NCBI GenBank assembly: GCA_902636075.1
Contig: CACPQM010000002.1
Location: 1 to 64,000 of the forward strand
DNA length: 64,000 nucleotides
Direction of reading: 5' to 3'
DNA from: an uncultured Pelagibacteraceae bacterium
GTDB lineage: Bacteria > Pseudomonadota > Alphaproteobacteria > Pelagibacterales > Pelagibacteraceae
This document shows positions 41,687 to 52,333 of this stretch, piece after piece. Positions within the stretch are counted from its first letter, which is position 1; every line of letters starts with the position of its first letter. A model generated the notes under the pieces. It worked only from the letters and a program-made list of their open reading frames with translations, did not search any database and was not told the origin of the DNA. A program made the translations under genes and the position numbers.

Positions 41687-44525
41687 TTAATTTGCCTATT
41701 TTTAAACTTTGACTTATTTTATTTAATCCAGTTGAGTTTGAACCTTTAATCATCAGATATTCTCCATCATTAATATCATTTCTCAAAAAATTTAAGATAT
41801 CTTTTTTTGAATTTAATATTTTTCCTTTTTTTTGTGGTCTAATTTTATTAAATATTTCGATAACATCTTTACCATAAACATAAACTTTGTCGATTTTAGT
41901 ATCATTAATATATTGAGCAGCCTCTATATGAAGTTTTTTGGAATATTTTCCAAGTTCTTTCATATCTCCTAATAAGATGAATTTTCTTTTAGATTTAGTA
42001 TTTAACTTATTTAATTTATTTAATGCAAATTTAAGTGATAAAGGATTAGAATTATAGCTTTCGTCAATTAGTTTAATTTTTTTTTTATTAAACTTTATTA
42101 AAATTAAATCTCCTCTTCCTTCTGGAAATTTATAGTCATTAAAGAAAAATTTATCTAATTTTTCTAAATCAAAATATATAGAGATTACGGCTAAAGTTGA
42201 TAAAATATTATAAATATAATTTTCTAAATCTTTTTTAACAATAAATTTTAATTTTTTTTCTTTATAATTTATAAAAATAACAGAAAAGAATTTTCCACTT
42301 TTTAAATTAATTAAACTTAAGTCTGATTTTTTTTTAATTCCAAATGAAATTATTCTTAATTTTTTTTTTATAGAAATAGATTTAAAATAATTAAAAAAAT
42401 TATCATCAGCATTTAATACAATCGACCCATCTTTAACAACATTATTAATTATCTCTGATTTAGCCTGAGCTATACCTTTCAAATTTTTAAAGTTTTTAAT
42501 ATGTGCATATGAAATATTTGTGATTACACCAACGTTGGGCAATATTTTTTTGGTGAGGGAGTCAATTTCTCCTTTTTTATCCATCCCAACTTCAAAAATT
42601 CCAATTTTATCTTCTTTATTTATATTAAATAAAGAAATTGGAACTCCATATTTGTTGTTAAAAGATTTATTTGAATAAGATGTTTCATATAGTTTGCTAA
42701 TCATTTGCCCCAACATCTCCTTTAAAGAAGTTTTGCCTGCAGATCCTGTGATTGCAATAGAAGAAATATTAGATGATACTCTTACCTGTTTAGCAATTTC
42801 AGAGAATGTTTTTAAAGAATTATTTACATGTATTATATTTTTTAATTGTTTGCTTTGTTTATTCTCATTAATTGCAATAGAAGCTCCATGATTTAAAGCC
42901 TGATTTACAAATTTATTCCCATCAAAATTTTTTCCTTTTATGCCAAAAAAAATGTTATTTTTTTTTATTTTTCTTGAGTCAATTGATGCTTTATTAATCT
43001 TAATATTTTTTTCTATTTTTTTTTTTGTTATCTCTGAAATAATGTTTGATTTCCAATTTCTATTTAAAGATTTATTTTTCTCTTTAATAAATTTTTTAAT
43101 GCATTTTTTATCTGAAAAGAATTTTTTAGAAACATATTCTTGGTAAACTTCGTGCCCTTTTCCAGCAATTATAACTACATCATTTGACTTAATATCCAAA
43201 ATTGCTGATTTTATTGCACTTTCTCTTGATGGAATCTCCCATAATTTACTCCTTGAAATATGAGACTTGATCTCACTCCTAATTTTTTTTGGATCTTCAC
43301 TTCTTGGGTTATCATCTGTTAAATATATTTTATCACAATATTTTTCTGCAATTCTGCCCATTATTTTTCTTTTACGCTTATCCCTGTCTCCTCCACATCC
43401 AAATACTAGATTTATTTTTCTTAATTTAAACTGTTCCTTAACATTTTTAATGCAGGTTATTAAAGCATCTGGAGTATGAGCGTAATCAAGAACAATTATT
43501 CCATTATTGTAAATTCTTCCAATTTTTTCCAATCTTCCATTTACAGGTTTTATTTGTTTAACAATTTTTAAAATTTTTTCTAATGAGATTTTACTTTTCA
43601 TTGCAGCCATGATTGCCATTAGTAAATTTTTTATCTGAACTCTACCAATTAATTTTGTAGAAAAAGAATATCTCTTATTATTAAAATTAAATGTAATTTT
43701 CTGTTCATCTCTTAAAAATTGATGATCTATTATCGAAAAATTTGATTTTGTAGTTCCTATTGTAAATTTTTTGATTTTATTTAAATTGGTAATTTTATTC
43801 AAATTTGATGAGATTTTTAATTGATCATCATAAATAGCATAAGATTTTTTTTTTAATAATTTTTTAAATAATATTAATTTTGAATTTAAATAATTTTGAA
43901 AAGTTTTGTGGTAATCTAAATGATCCCTAGTTAAATTTGTAAATATACCAATATCAAATTTTAGCCCGTCTAATCTATTTTGATTTAATCCATGGCTTGA
44001 TGCTTCTAAAATAACATTTTCAATTTTTTTTTCTTTTAGTTTTTTCAAAATTTTATTTATTTTAATTGCATCATAAGTTGTATTAGAAAATTTTTTTCTT
44101 ATTTTGAAGCCATCAATACCTAATGTTCCAATCGATGCTACTTTAACTTTATTTAAACTAAGAATTTGAAAATAAAAATTTGCTATAGATGATTTACCAT
44201 TTGTGCCGGTAACAGCTATCAAGTTATTTGGTTTTTTATTAAATATTTTTGAACTAAATTGTGCAAGTAAATTTCTTGGATTCTTATTATTTAGAAATAA
44301 AATATTATTTTTCCATTTATTTATTTTTAATTTATCAGAAATTATTATTTTTGATCCTTTTTTAATGGCATCATTTATAAAGTAATTTCCATCTGTATTA
44401 TTCCCTTTAAATGCAAAAAAAATATATCCCTTTTTAACTTCTTTCGAATTAAAAGATATCCCTGAAAAGCTTACACTATGGTATTTTTTCTGAAGATTGG
44501 GAAAATAGTCTTTGAGTAACATCAT
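41676..44525 (-). CDS. murE-murF: MurE-MurF fusion protein (949 aa)
   Basis: N-half: VTGTNGKSSIANFYF, YAHTPDALITCI, DNPRSEDP (MurE). C-half: ITGSAGKTSLKEMLGQ, DESYNSNPLSLKFAL, GDMKELG (MurF). One uninterrupted ORF. Confidence 0.93.
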   Translation of the reverse strand: MMLLKDYFPNLQKKYHSVSFSGISFNSKEVKKGYIFFAFKGNNTDGNYFINDAIKKGSKIIISDKLKINKWKNNILFLNNKNPRNLLAQFSSKIFNKKPNNLIAVTGTNGKSSIANFYFQILSLNKVKVASIGTLGIDGFKIRKKFSNTTYDAIKINKILKKLKEKKIENVILEASSHGLNQNRLDGLKFDIGIFTNLTRDHLDYHKTFQNYLNSKLILFKKLLKKKSYAIYDDQLKISSNLNKITNLNKIKKFTIGTTKSNFSIIDHQFLRDEQKITFNFNNKRYSFSTKLIGRVQIKNLLMAIMAAMKSKISLEKILKIVKQIKPVNGRLEKIGRIYNNGIIVLDYAHTPDALITCIKNVKEQFKLRKINLVFGCGGDRDKRKRKIMGRIAEKYCDKIYLTDDNPRSEDPKKIRSEIKSHISRSKLWEIPSRESAIKSAILDIKSNDVVIIAGKGHEVYQEYVSKKFFSDKKCIKKFIKEKNKSLNRNWKSNIISEITKKKIEKNIKINKASIDSRKIKKNNIFFGIKGKNFDGNKFVNQALNHGASIAINENKQSKQLKNIIHVNNSLKTFSEIAKQVRVSSNISSIAITGSAGKTSLKEMLGQMISKLYETSYSNKSFNNKYGVPISLFNINKEDKIGIFEVGMDKKGEIDSLTKKILPNVGVITNISYAHIKNFKNLKGIAQAKSEIINNVVKDGSIVLNADDNFFNYFKSISIKKKLRIISFGIKKKSDLSLINLKSGKFFSVIFINYKEKKLKFIVKKDLENYIYNILSTLAVISIYFDLEKLDKFFFNDYKFPEGRGDLILIKFNKKKIKLIDESYNSNPLSLKFALNKLNKLNTKSKRKFILLGDMKELGKYSKKLHIEAAQYINDTKIDKVYVYGKDVIEIFNKIRPQKKGKILNSKKDILNFLRNDINDGEYLMIKGSNSTGLNKISQSLKIGKLNAF

Positions 44526-44533
44526 TAACGCTC

Positions 44534-46195
44534 TTAATATTTTGTGGCTAAAATTGGTCCAATTTTATCCATTATCTGACCCGCTACCCAAACAGTAGTC
44601 CAGCCAGCCGTATTCCTCCAATTTCCTTTGTAAGGATTTCTATCATCTCTATAATGATAGACGAATTCTTTATTTGCTTTTGGCTCATCCAACATTATAG
44701 CTAATACAAATTTTGGGTCTGAGGTTGGAAAAACTGAAACAAAAGTATTAACCTTTTTTTTAGAATAGCCACCTTTTGAGGGTTGATCTGCAGTACCAGT
44801 TTTTCCCCCAATTTCGTAACCTTTTACATTTGCAAATCCTGCAGTTCCTTCTTCAGTCGACACAATTTTTCTAAGAATAGGGTTGATTGTTTCTGATAAA
44901 TTTTCATTAAGTATTCTTTTTCTCTCTAATTTTTCTTTTTTTAACAATGTGGGTTTTATATCGTATCCACCATTACTTATGATTGAATAACCCTTTGAAA
45001 GCTGCAATAATGTAGTTGCAATCCCATGACCAAATGCGACTGTCGCAAGTTTACATTTGCCCCACCTACCTATTTGAGTTGTTCCAACTTCTTGGATATC
45101 AAATTCCAAATTTGATATTATCCCAATAGTTTGTAGAAACTCGTTATAATTATCAATCCCAACTTTTTCAGCTATACGAACCGATCCGATATTTCCTGAC
45201 CTAATCAAAATTTCCTCTGCTGTTAAATCTGATGGTATTTTGTCATCATATTCAGATATTGAATTTCCTGCACATGTAATTCTTTTTTTTAAGTCTTTAA
45301 ATTCTGTTCCTGGTTCTACAACATTATATTGTAAACCTGCAGCTAACGTAAAAGTCTTGAAAACTGATCCAAATTCATAAACCCCTTTTGTTACTCTATT
45401 AATATATTTAACATCATTAATTTTTTCTCTTTTATTAAGATCAAAATCAGGAAGAGATACCATTGATAAAATGTTTCCATTATTAATATCCATTAAAATT
45501 GCTGCGCTGCCTATATTTTGAAATATATCTTTAGACTCTGATAATTCTTTTTTAATTAAATATTGCAGATGTTTATCAAGTGTTAATTTTAAAGGTTCTT
45601 TTCTAGTAGTAAGTTCATAATCAAAAGTTTTTTCAATTCCTGATATTCCATTATTATCATTATCAATTTGTCCGATTACATGACTGAATAAGTTTTTATT
45701 AGGATAAACTCTTGCAATACTATCTTCTTGGATAAAAGATTTATCTCCCAAAAGTTGAACCTTTTCAAGTTTTTCAGGGCTTATTTTTTTTTTAACATAA
45801 AAGAATTTTTTTCCATACATTTCTTTCTCAAAATTACTATTAGGAAAAATCAATTTAAGAGAGATTAATAGTTTTTCTTTGTTAATTACTAAATTAGGAT
45901 TAATACCTAAATTTACTATTGGAACACTTTTTGCTAAAATATTTCCTTCATTGTCTAAAATACTAGATCTAAAATTTTCTTTTTTTACTATTTTTTGAAT
46001 TTCAGGAATTTTTTTTATGCTCAAAAATATTACTTTTGACGAAAAAATAATTGCTAAGATACAAAACACAAAGAAAATAAATGCAATTCTCTCAAACGAT
46101 ATGTTGAGATATGACTTGTTTTCTTTAAACGAAAAACTCTCATTATATTTATCAAAACTTTCAGATTTTTCATTTAATTCACTCATCAATATCAA
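44534..46195 (-). CDS. ftsI: Division transpeptidase FtsI (PBP3)
   Basis: YEFGSVFKTFTLAAGLQ (SxxK), SGNIGSVRIAE (SxN), GGKTGTADQPSKGGY (KTG). Confidence 0.95.
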   Translation of the reverse strand: MILMSELNEKSESFDKYNESFSFKENKSYLNISFERIAFIFFVFCILAIIFSSKVIFLSIKKIPEIQKIVKKENFRSSILDNEGNILAKSVPIVNLGINPNLVINKEKLLISLKLIFPNSNFEKEMYGKKFFYVKKKISPEKLEKVQLLGDKSFIQEDSIARVYPNKNLFSHVIGQIDNDNNGISGIEKTFDYELTTRKEPLKLTLDKHLQYLIKKELSESKDIFQNIGSAAILMDINNGNILSMVSLPDFDLNKREKINDVKYINRVTKGVYEFGSVFKTFTLAAGLQYNVVEPGTEFKDLKKRITCAGNSISEYDDKIPSDLTAEEILIRSGNIGSVRIAEKVGIDNYNEFLQTIGIISNLEFDIQEVGTTQIGRWGKCKLATVAFGHGIATTLLQLSKGYSIISNGGYDIKPTLLKKEKLERKRILNENLSETINPILRKIVSTEEGTAGFANVKGYEIGGKTGTADQPSKGGYSKKKVNTFVSVFPTSDPKFVLAIMLDEPKANKEFVYHYRDDRNPYKGNWRNTAGWTTVWVAGQIMDKIGPILATKY

Positions 46196-46484
46196 CCATT
46201 TTATCTAATTTTAATTCATCATTTAAAATTTCGATTTTATTTAAATTCTCTATTTTCTTTTTCACAAACTGATCTTCAAAATAAAGTTGCTGATACTCCA
46301 TAAGTTTTTTTGGTGAAGTTAAAATACTATAATCTAGTAAAGTAAGTTCATAACGATCCTCTAAAATTCTAATATTTTCTTTTAATATAAAAATTTCTTT
46401 ATCAAGTTTTTTTGTGGAGTTTTTTGTTAAAGTTGTGGCAAGTATTAAAAAAATTATAGGTGTAAAAAATAATAATTTTTTCAT
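46179..46484 (-). CDS. ftsL: FtsL-like small coiled-coil division protein
   Basis: 101 aa, N-terminal TM plus coiled coil, between rsmH and ftsI. Confidence 0.7.
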   Translation of the reverse strand: MKKLLFFTPIIFLILATTLTKNSTKKLDKEIFILKENIRILEDRYELTLLDYSILTSPKKLMEYQQLYFEDQFVKKKIENLNKIEILNDELKLDKMVDIDE

Positions 46485-46488
46485 AAAT

Positions 46489-47484
46489 TTATATTAGATT
46501 CTCAATATCAGTTAGATTTTTAAATTTTTCTTTAAAATCATTAAAATTGCAATTTTCACTCAATTTTATTCCATACCTTAATTTAGCTGATCTTGAAGGT
46601 GGGTTTTGTGTTATCTCACTAGCACTTGGCAATATTGGTTTTTTATTTATTAATTTAAAACATTTTTCTGAAATCTCTGCCTCAGGAAAATATCTAGAAG
46701 AATTTCTTTGCTCTGAGTAATGTTTAAAGAAAAACTTAACAATTTTATCTTCTATTGAGTGAAAAGTAACAACAGCTATTATTCCACCAATAGGAATTAG
46801 GTGAAATGAATAAATCAAAGCATTTATCAATTCACTTACCTCTCTATTAACTAAAATCCTTAATGCCTGGAAAACTTTAGTAGAATTATGTATTTTTGTT
46901 TTTTGATATTTTTTAACATTATCTATAATTTGAACTAAATCTTCAGTTTTTATTGCTTGTTTTTTTCTTTTTTTTACAATTTCAATTGCAATTTTTTTTG
47001 AATATCTTTCTTCACCAAATACTTTAAATAGACTTGTGAGATTTTTTTCATCCATATTAGAGATAATCTCATTCGCTGAAAAATCATTAATGCCCATTTT
47101 CATATTTAATTTTCCTTTATCGGAAAACGATAAACCTTTTTTAGAATTTTTAATTTGATTAAGAGAGTAACCTAAATCAAAAACTATTCCTTTTAGGTTG
47201 TTATTTTTAAATTTAATTTTATCTAATTGAGAAAATTTAATATTATAAAATTTAAATCTATTTTTATATTTTTTCTTAAATTTTTCTACGTTAATTAAAA
47301 CATCTTTATCTCGATCTACTGCAATTATCTCATTTTTTTTATTCTCTAGAATTTTCTCTGAGTATCCACCTTGACCAAAAGTACAATCAATAAATGTGCC
47401 ACCATAAAGAGGGGAAATAATGCTAATTAATTCATTTAGCAGAACTGGAAAATGTTTGCTTTCCAGATTTATGGTGGCATTCAT
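46489..47484 (-). CDS. rsmH: 16S rRNA (cytosine1402-N4)-methyltransferase
   Basis: FPVLLNELISIISPLYGGTFIDCTFGQGGYSEKIL; VTFHSIEDKIVKFFFK; ENPPSRSAKLR-type motif (QNPPSRSAKLRYGIK). Confidence 0.95.
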   Translation of the reverse strand: MNATINLESKHFPVLLNELISIISPLYGGTFIDCTFGQGGYSEKILENKKNEIIAVDRDKDVLINVEKFKKKYKNRFKFYNIKFSQLDKIKFKNNNLKGIVFDLGYSLNQIKNSKKGLSFSDKGKLNMKMGINDFSANEIISNMDEKNLTSLFKVFGEERYSKKIAIEIVKKRKKQAIKTEDLVQIIDNVKKYQKTKIHNSTKVFQALRILVNREVSELINALIYSFHLIPIGGIIAVVTFHSIEDKIVKFFFKHYSEQRNSSRYFPEAEISEKCFKLINKKPILPSASEITQNPPSRSAKLRYGIKLSENCNFNDFKEKFKNLTDIENLI

Positions 47485-47502
47485 TTATTTTTTTGAAGAC
47501 CA

Positions 47503-48969
47503 TTAATTTTTTTGTCTTCTCAAAAATGCTGGTATTTCTAAATCGTCTTCTTCATCTTCTTTAGTAATACTTTGTCCATTTATTAATGAAGCTTCATCAT
47601 CAGTTTCATTAATTGATCCATCAGAATTAAATAGCTCCGGTGTTTCTTCATCAAAATCAAAGTTCTCTAATCCGTTTGATGGAGAGGAATTAATTTCATC
47701 TGTTCTAATAGACTCCTCTGATTCTGTAGATGATTTATTTTCAACAGCATTTGTTACATCTTCAGTATCAGAAGAACTTATCAATTCCTCAGAATTATTA
47801 ATTTCAGATGTAGCTTGGCTTTCAGTTTCAGTTTTTACCTCTTCCTCTATTTTGAGTGCATTTGCTCCATTAGTTATAATTGAGCTATTTTGATTGGAGA
47901 ATGAAAACGTATTAGGAGAGCTGTTGTTAGAAAAATCTGAATATCCTGGATTTCTATTTTGTATTCTATGAACCATATTAATTACTGATTTTGGCTCTGG
48001 TTGTTGTCCATCCAAGGATGTAGCTACAATTGAAACTCTCATTAAGCCCTCAAGATTTTCATCGGTAATTGCTCCTATAATTAATTCTGCGTCTGGGTCT
48101 ACTTCAGCTCTAACTTTATTAACAGCTTCATCTACTTCAAAAAGTTTGAGGTCTTTTCCACCAGTAATATTTACAAGTAATCCTTTTGCTCCTTTCAGTG
48201 TGTAGTCATCTATCAATGGATTATTTATAGCCATCTCAGCTGCTTTAACTGCTCTACCTTCACCTTCAGCTTGGCCTGTCCCCATCATTGCTTTACCCAT
48301 TGAACTCATAACTGTTTCAACGTCTGCAAAATCTAAATTGATTAAACCAGGTCTTACCATAAGATCTGTGATACTTTGAACTCCATGCTTTAATACATCA
48401 TTAGATAGTAAAAAAGATTCTTCAAATGTAGTCTGTTCACTTGCAATTTTGAATAAGTTTTGATTTGGAACTACAATAATCGTGTCAACATGTTTTCTTA
48501 ATTCTTCAAGACCTTGATTTGCTTTTCTCATTCTTGAAGGGCCCTCATATAAAAAAGGTAAAGTGACAACACCAATCGTGAGAATATTTAGTTCTTTTGC
48601 AGCTCGAGCGATTACATGAGCAGCACCTGTTCCAGTTCCACCACCCATACCTGCAGTAATGAAAACCATATTTGACCCTTGAAGCACATTAACAATTTCA
48701 TTTAAAGACTCATCAGCGGCCGCTTCACCTATATCTAATTTAGCTCCAGCACCTAGTCCTTTTGTTAAATTTAATCCCATTTGTATTTTAGTTTGGGCAT
48801 GGCTAAGCCTCAAATCTTGTGCGTCGGTATTTACAGCTATAAACTCGACTCCTTGTAAACCTGCTTCTATCATTCCATTTATGGCGTTTCCTCCAGCCCC
48901 TCCAATTCCTAAAACTAGTATTCTAGGTTTCAACTCTTTTATATCTGGTGCTTTAAAATTAATTGTCAT
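47503..48969 (-). CDS. ftsZ: Cell division GTPase FtsZ
   Basis: [53 protein letters not shown]-terminal [14 protein letters not shown] peptide. Confidence 0.98.
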   Translation of the reverse strand: MTINFKAPDIKELKPRILVLGIGGAGGNAINGMIEAGLQGVEFIAVNTDAQDLRLSHAQTKIQMGLNLTKGLGAGAKLDIGEAAADESLNEIVNVLQGSNMVFITAGMGGGTGTGAAHVIARAAKELNILTIGVVTLPFLYEGPSRMRKANQGLEELRKHVDTIIVVPNQNLFKIASEQTTFEESFLLSNDVLKHGVQSITDLMVRPGLINLDFADVETVMSSMGKAMMGTGQAEGEGRAVKAAEMAINNPLIDDYTLKGAKGLLVNITGGKDLKLFEVDEAVNKVRAEVDPDAELIIGAITDENLEGLMRVSIVATSLDGQQPEPKSVINMVHRIQNRNPGYSDFSNNSSPNTFSFSNQNSSIITNGANALKIEEEVKTETESQATSEINNSEELISSSDTEDVTNAVENKSSTESEESIRTDEINSSPSNGLENFDFDEETPELFNSDGSINETDDEASLINGQSITKEDEEDDLEIPAFLRRQKN

Positions 48970-48980
48970 TTATCCCCCGT

Positions 48981-49436
48981 TTAGTTATTAAGTTTTTGCT
49001 CCCATTTAAGGTTAGCTCTATTGATGTTAGATTTTTTTCTAGCAGTGACCCTAAATTTTTCAAAACTTGATGGTTCCCATATTTGGAAAATTTTTCCCTG
49101 ACCAACAAATAACATACTATTTTTTATTTTTGCATGTTTTAATAATTTTTCTGTAATGAGAATTCTACCCTCACTATCAAATTGCAAATTAATACTTTCT
49201 GATAGAATTGAAGTTGCAAAATAATCTTTCCTATCCTCAAATGGATTTAAAGAATCTATTGCATTTGAAATTTTTTCAATTCTATCTTGAGGCCAAGCCT
49301 CAATAGATTTATTATTAAATGATGGAAAACATACGATTCCGTTATATCCCATGTTTGAGAGATAGCTTCTGAAACTAGCTGGCACTGACACCCTTCCTTT
49401 TTTGTCCAATTTGTTTTCGTAAATTGATAAAAACAT
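48981..49436 (-). CDS. mraZ: Transcriptional regulator MraZ
   Basis: ENKLDKKGRVSVPASFRSYL; LQFDSEGRILITEKLLKHAKI. Confidence 0.93.
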   Translation of the reverse strand: MFLSIYENKLDKKGRVSVPASFRSYLSNMGYNGIVCFPSFNNKSIEAWPQDRIEKISNAIDSLNPFEDRKDYFATSILSESINLQFDSEGRILITEKLLKHAKIKNSMLFVGQGKIFQIWEPSSFEKFRVTARKKSNINRANLKWEQKLNN

Positions 49437-49455
49437 AATCCATAAATTCCATATT

Positions 49456-49498
49456 TGGGATTTTATGGGATAATATGGGTTTTAAATATAATCGTCAA
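49456..49498 (-). promoter_or_regulatory. mraZ promoter overlapped by triple MraZ-type operator
   Basis: Minus strand TTGACG (49498-49493) - 17 nt - TATTAT (49475-49470); plus strand TGGGA-TTTTA-TGGGA-TAATA-TGGGT at 49456-49480. Confidence 0.75.
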
Positions 49499-49607
49499 TA
49501 CCTAATAATATTACTAAATATTCTTGGTTTGTTCCATATTTTCAGAATTAGAAAATAAAAAAATGTTTTAATCTAAAATGATAAAAGAATTGTGGAGTTA
49601 TAATTAT

Positions 49608-49963
49608 GCCAGATAAAATATAAGCCGGGTTCTGTCTTTTAAACTTATCATTTCTCTAGGCCTTAAATCACTTTAAGGCTCAAGCAACTAACCCAGATGA
49701 CTAGCCAAAGACTGCTTTTTGTTATTTCTAACTTTGTCATCTCTACTCAGTCTTGCTCCCAGTGGGGTTTTCCATGCGCTAGTTGTTACCAACTTAGCCG
49801 GTGCGCTCTTACCACACCTTTTCACCCTTGCCTTGATAAGGCGGTTTATTTTCTGTGGCACTATCCCTAGGGTCGCCCCCGCCAGCTATTAACTGGCACT
49901 GTGTCTTTGTAGAGCCCGGACTTTCCTCTTTAATAATTTAAAGCGATAAGTCTTTTATCTGGC
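49608..49963 (-). ncRNA. rnpB: RNase P RNA (class A)
   Basis: Minus strand GCCAGATAAAAGACTTATCGC...GAGGAAAGTCCGGGCTC ... GACAGAACCCGGCTTATATTTTATCTGGC; conserved 5' and 3' P RNA elements and pairing ends. Confidence 0.95.
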
Positions 49964-50004
49964 TCTAGGACAATATAAAAAATTTTGTAAAGTTCAATTA
50001 CTTA

Positions 50005-50751
50005 TTATCTCTGATTATAAAGGGATTTTGCTATAATATAACATTCTGAATCTAATTTTCCGTCTATCAATTCAGGTCTAAATCTCATCTGAAAAATTTT
50101 AATTATTTTACTTAATTCATTAGAGTTAGAGTATTCCATATGATAGCCAAATTTTTTTAAATAAATAATAAATTTACTTAAATTTATTTCTGATTTTCTT
50201 CCTCTTAAAGACTCAAGTATTCTTGAGTTTACTTTATGCCAAGTTCCAATTTTTTTCGTACTCAGAAATTTCCAAGGAAATTTTTCTCCTGGGTCTATTT
50301 TTCTTAAAGGGGCTATATCTGAATGACCTAAAATTTTATTTTTTTTAATTTTATATTTTTTAATTATAAATTTAGAAATTTTAATTAAACATTTTATTTG
50401 CTTATCACTATATTCTCTATACCGATATTGATGACCGGGATTAGAAATTTCAATGCCAATTGATTTATAATTTAAAGACTTATGATTTCCCCACTGTGAC
50501 TTTCCAGCATGCCAGGCAACGAACAAATCTGGAACCATTTGTATAAGTTTTCCTGACTTAGTTATATAATAGTGACAACTTACATTAGAACTAAAGCTCG
50601 TTAACTTTTTAATTGCTAATTTGTCATTTTTCATTCCAGTATAATGGTAAATTAAATATTTTATTTTATTTTCATCTCTTTTTTTTAAATCAAAATTAGG
50701 AGAGAAATTAAAAGTCATTTTTTCAACATTTTTCTGCATTATTTCAAACAA
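50005..50751 (-). CDS. N-acetylmuramoyl-L-alanine amidase (Amidase_2/AmpD-like)
   Basis: YLIYHYTGMKNDKLAIKKLTS, VSCHYYITKSGKLIQMVPDLFVAWHAGKSQWG, ILGHSDIAPLRKIDPGEKFPW. Confidence 0.9.
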   Translation of the reverse strand: MFEIMQKNVEKMTFNFSPNFDLKKRDENKIKYLIYHYTGMKNDKLAIKKLTSFSSNVSCHYYITKSGKLIQMVPDLFVAWHAGKSQWGNHKSLNYKSIGIEISNPGHQYRYREYSDKQIKCLIKISKFIIKKYKIKKNKILGHSDIAPLRKIDPGEKFPWKFLSTKKIGTWHKVNSRILESLRGRKSEINLSKFIIYLKKFGYHMEYSNSNELSKIIKIFQMRFRPELIDGKLDSECYIIAKSLYNQR

Positions 50752-50794
50752 TTAAATCTTTTAAAAAGTCTAAGATATAATATAAACGGCTTTA

Positions 50795-51598
50795 ATGAAA
50801 AAGATTTTAACAGTATTTATAATTATTGTAATTTCTCACTTTGCAAAATTTAGTGTGCACGCAGGTTCAGATGGCACATTAGAAATCAGAACCACTTCAA
50901 AAGAACAAAATACAGAAGTTAAAGATTGTTTTGAAACTGTTAATAGGGGTATTTTTGCATTTAATCAGGGATTAGACAAAATTTTTTTTAAACCAATTGC
51001 CAAAGGTTACAGATATTTACCTAAACCAATAAGATCAGGTTCAGGAAACGCGTTAAACAATTTATCAAATGTAGTGACTATACCAAACAATATTTTACAG
51101 GGCCAATTCAAAGAAGCTGCAATAAATTCTTTAAGATTTACAATTAATACTACTCTAGGTATTGCGGGAATATTTGATGTGGCTTCATATTATGGATTAA
51201 AAAAACTTGATAAGGAAGATTATGGACAAACCCTTGGATCATGGGGAGTTAAAGAGGGATGTTATTTTGTTTTACCAGTCCTTGGGCCAACAACTGTAAG
51301 AGATACACTGGGCTCATTGGCTAATTTTGGAGGTGGCGATGCATGGTACAATGTTACTGTAGCTAATAACACTAAATACTTTGAAAATTCAGATTACTAT
51401 TATTCTAGACTGACTGCTGGTGTAGATTTTAGAGCAAAAAACTTAGAGGCTTTTGATAGTCTTGAGAATAATTCTATGGACTTATACGCATCTGTTAGAA
51501 GTTTATATTTACAAGATAGAAAAAGAAAAATTCTAAACTCGGATGAAACAACAGAGACTATGAATGATGATGATTGGGAAGAAATAGATGCTCAATAA
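50795..51598 (+). CDS. mlaA: MlaA/VacJ-like phospholipid-retention lipoprotein-family protein
   Basis: ETVNRGIFAFNQGLDKIFFKPIAKGYRYLPKPIRSG; DYGQTLGSWGVKEGCYFVLPVLGPTTVRDTLG. Confidence 0.92.
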   Translation: MKKILTVFIIIVISHFAKFSVHAGSDGTLEIRTTSKEQNTEVKDCFETVNRGIFAFNQGLDKIFFKPIAKGYRYLPKPIRSGSGNALNNLSNVVTIPNNILQGQFKEAAINSLRFTINTTLGIAGIFDVASYYGLKKLDKEDYGQTLGSWGVKEGCYFVLPVLGPTTVRDTLGSLANFGGGDAWYNVTVANNTKYFENSDYYYSRLTAGVDFRAKNLEAFDSLENNSMDLYASVRSLYLQDRKRKILNSDETTETMNDDDWEEIDAQ

Positions 51599-51604
51599 TT
51601 ATCA

Positions 51605-52195
51605 ATGATTAAAATTAAAATAATTTCTTTTTTTTTTTTATTTTCTCTTTTTGGTAATATTTCGTTAGCCAAAGAACCCAGCAAATTAATTAGTGAAATT
51701 GTAAATGAAGCATCGATAATCTTATCAAGTTCAGATCCTGTAGAAGCTAAAATAATTAAATTAAATAATATAGCTGAAACAAATGTAGATATTGATGGTA
51801 TTGGCATGTATACATTAGGAAAGTATCGAAAAAATCTTAAAGAAGACCAAAAAATTAAATATAAAAAGCTATTTAAAAGTTATTTTTTAAAAAGTTTTTC
51901 AAGTAGATTAGTGGATTATTCAGATCCAAAAATAAATATTGTTTCCGAAAAAAAAGTTAATGAAAAATATACTATCGTAAATACAATTTTAGAAGAAACA
52001 TCAAAAAATCCAGAAATAAAGATTGATTGGAGAATATATACAAAAAATCCTAACAGGCCTTTGATTAGAGATCTTATTGTTGAAGGTTTAAGTTTAGCAA
52101 GAACTCAGAAGGAAGAGTTTAGATCTATATTGCAAAATAATGATGGTGATATTAATTATCTCTTTAAATCTTTAGAAGAATTTATTATTAAATAA
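51605..52195 (+). CDS. mlaC: MlaC-like periplasmic phospholipid carrier
   Basis: Signal peptide; GIGMYTLGKYRKNLKEDQKIKYKKLFKSYFLKSFSSRLVDYS; follows mlaA. Confidence 0.85.
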   Translation: MIKIKIISFFFLFSLFGNISLAKEPSKLISEIVNEASIILSSSDPVEAKIIKLNNIAETNVDIDGIGMYTLGKYRKNLKEDQKIKYKKLFKSYFLKSFSSRLVDYSDPKINIVSEKKVNEKYTIVNTILEETSKNPEIKIDWRIYTKNPNRPLIRDLIVEGLSLARTQKEEFRSILQNNDGDINYLFKSLEEFIIK

Positions 52196-52196
52196 T

Positions 52197-52273
52197 TGGT
52201 GGGCCCGCCAGGACTCGAACCTGGGACCAATACATTATGAGTGTACTGCTCTAACCAACTGAGCTACAGGCCC
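52197..52273 (-). tRNA. tRNA with CAU anticodon (tRNA-Ile2 favoured, elongator Met possible); CCA encoded
   Basis: GGGCCTG-TA-GCTCAGTTGGTTAGAGC-A-GTACA-CTCATAA-TGTAT-TGGTC-CCAGG-TTCGAGT-CCTGG-CGGGCCC-ACCA; canonical cloverleaf. Confidence 0.93.
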
Positions 52274-52333
52274 AAAAATTATCTTTAAATATAACATTTT
52301 TAAACAGTTATCAATTGCAGATAATTATTTTAA

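Noticed and set aside
52197-52273. Calling the CAU tRNA definitively tRNA-Met
   Set aside because: The variable loop TGGTC and acceptor look more like tRNA-Ile2 (lysidine-modified CAU). Identity cannot be settled without comparing all CAU tRNAs in the genome.
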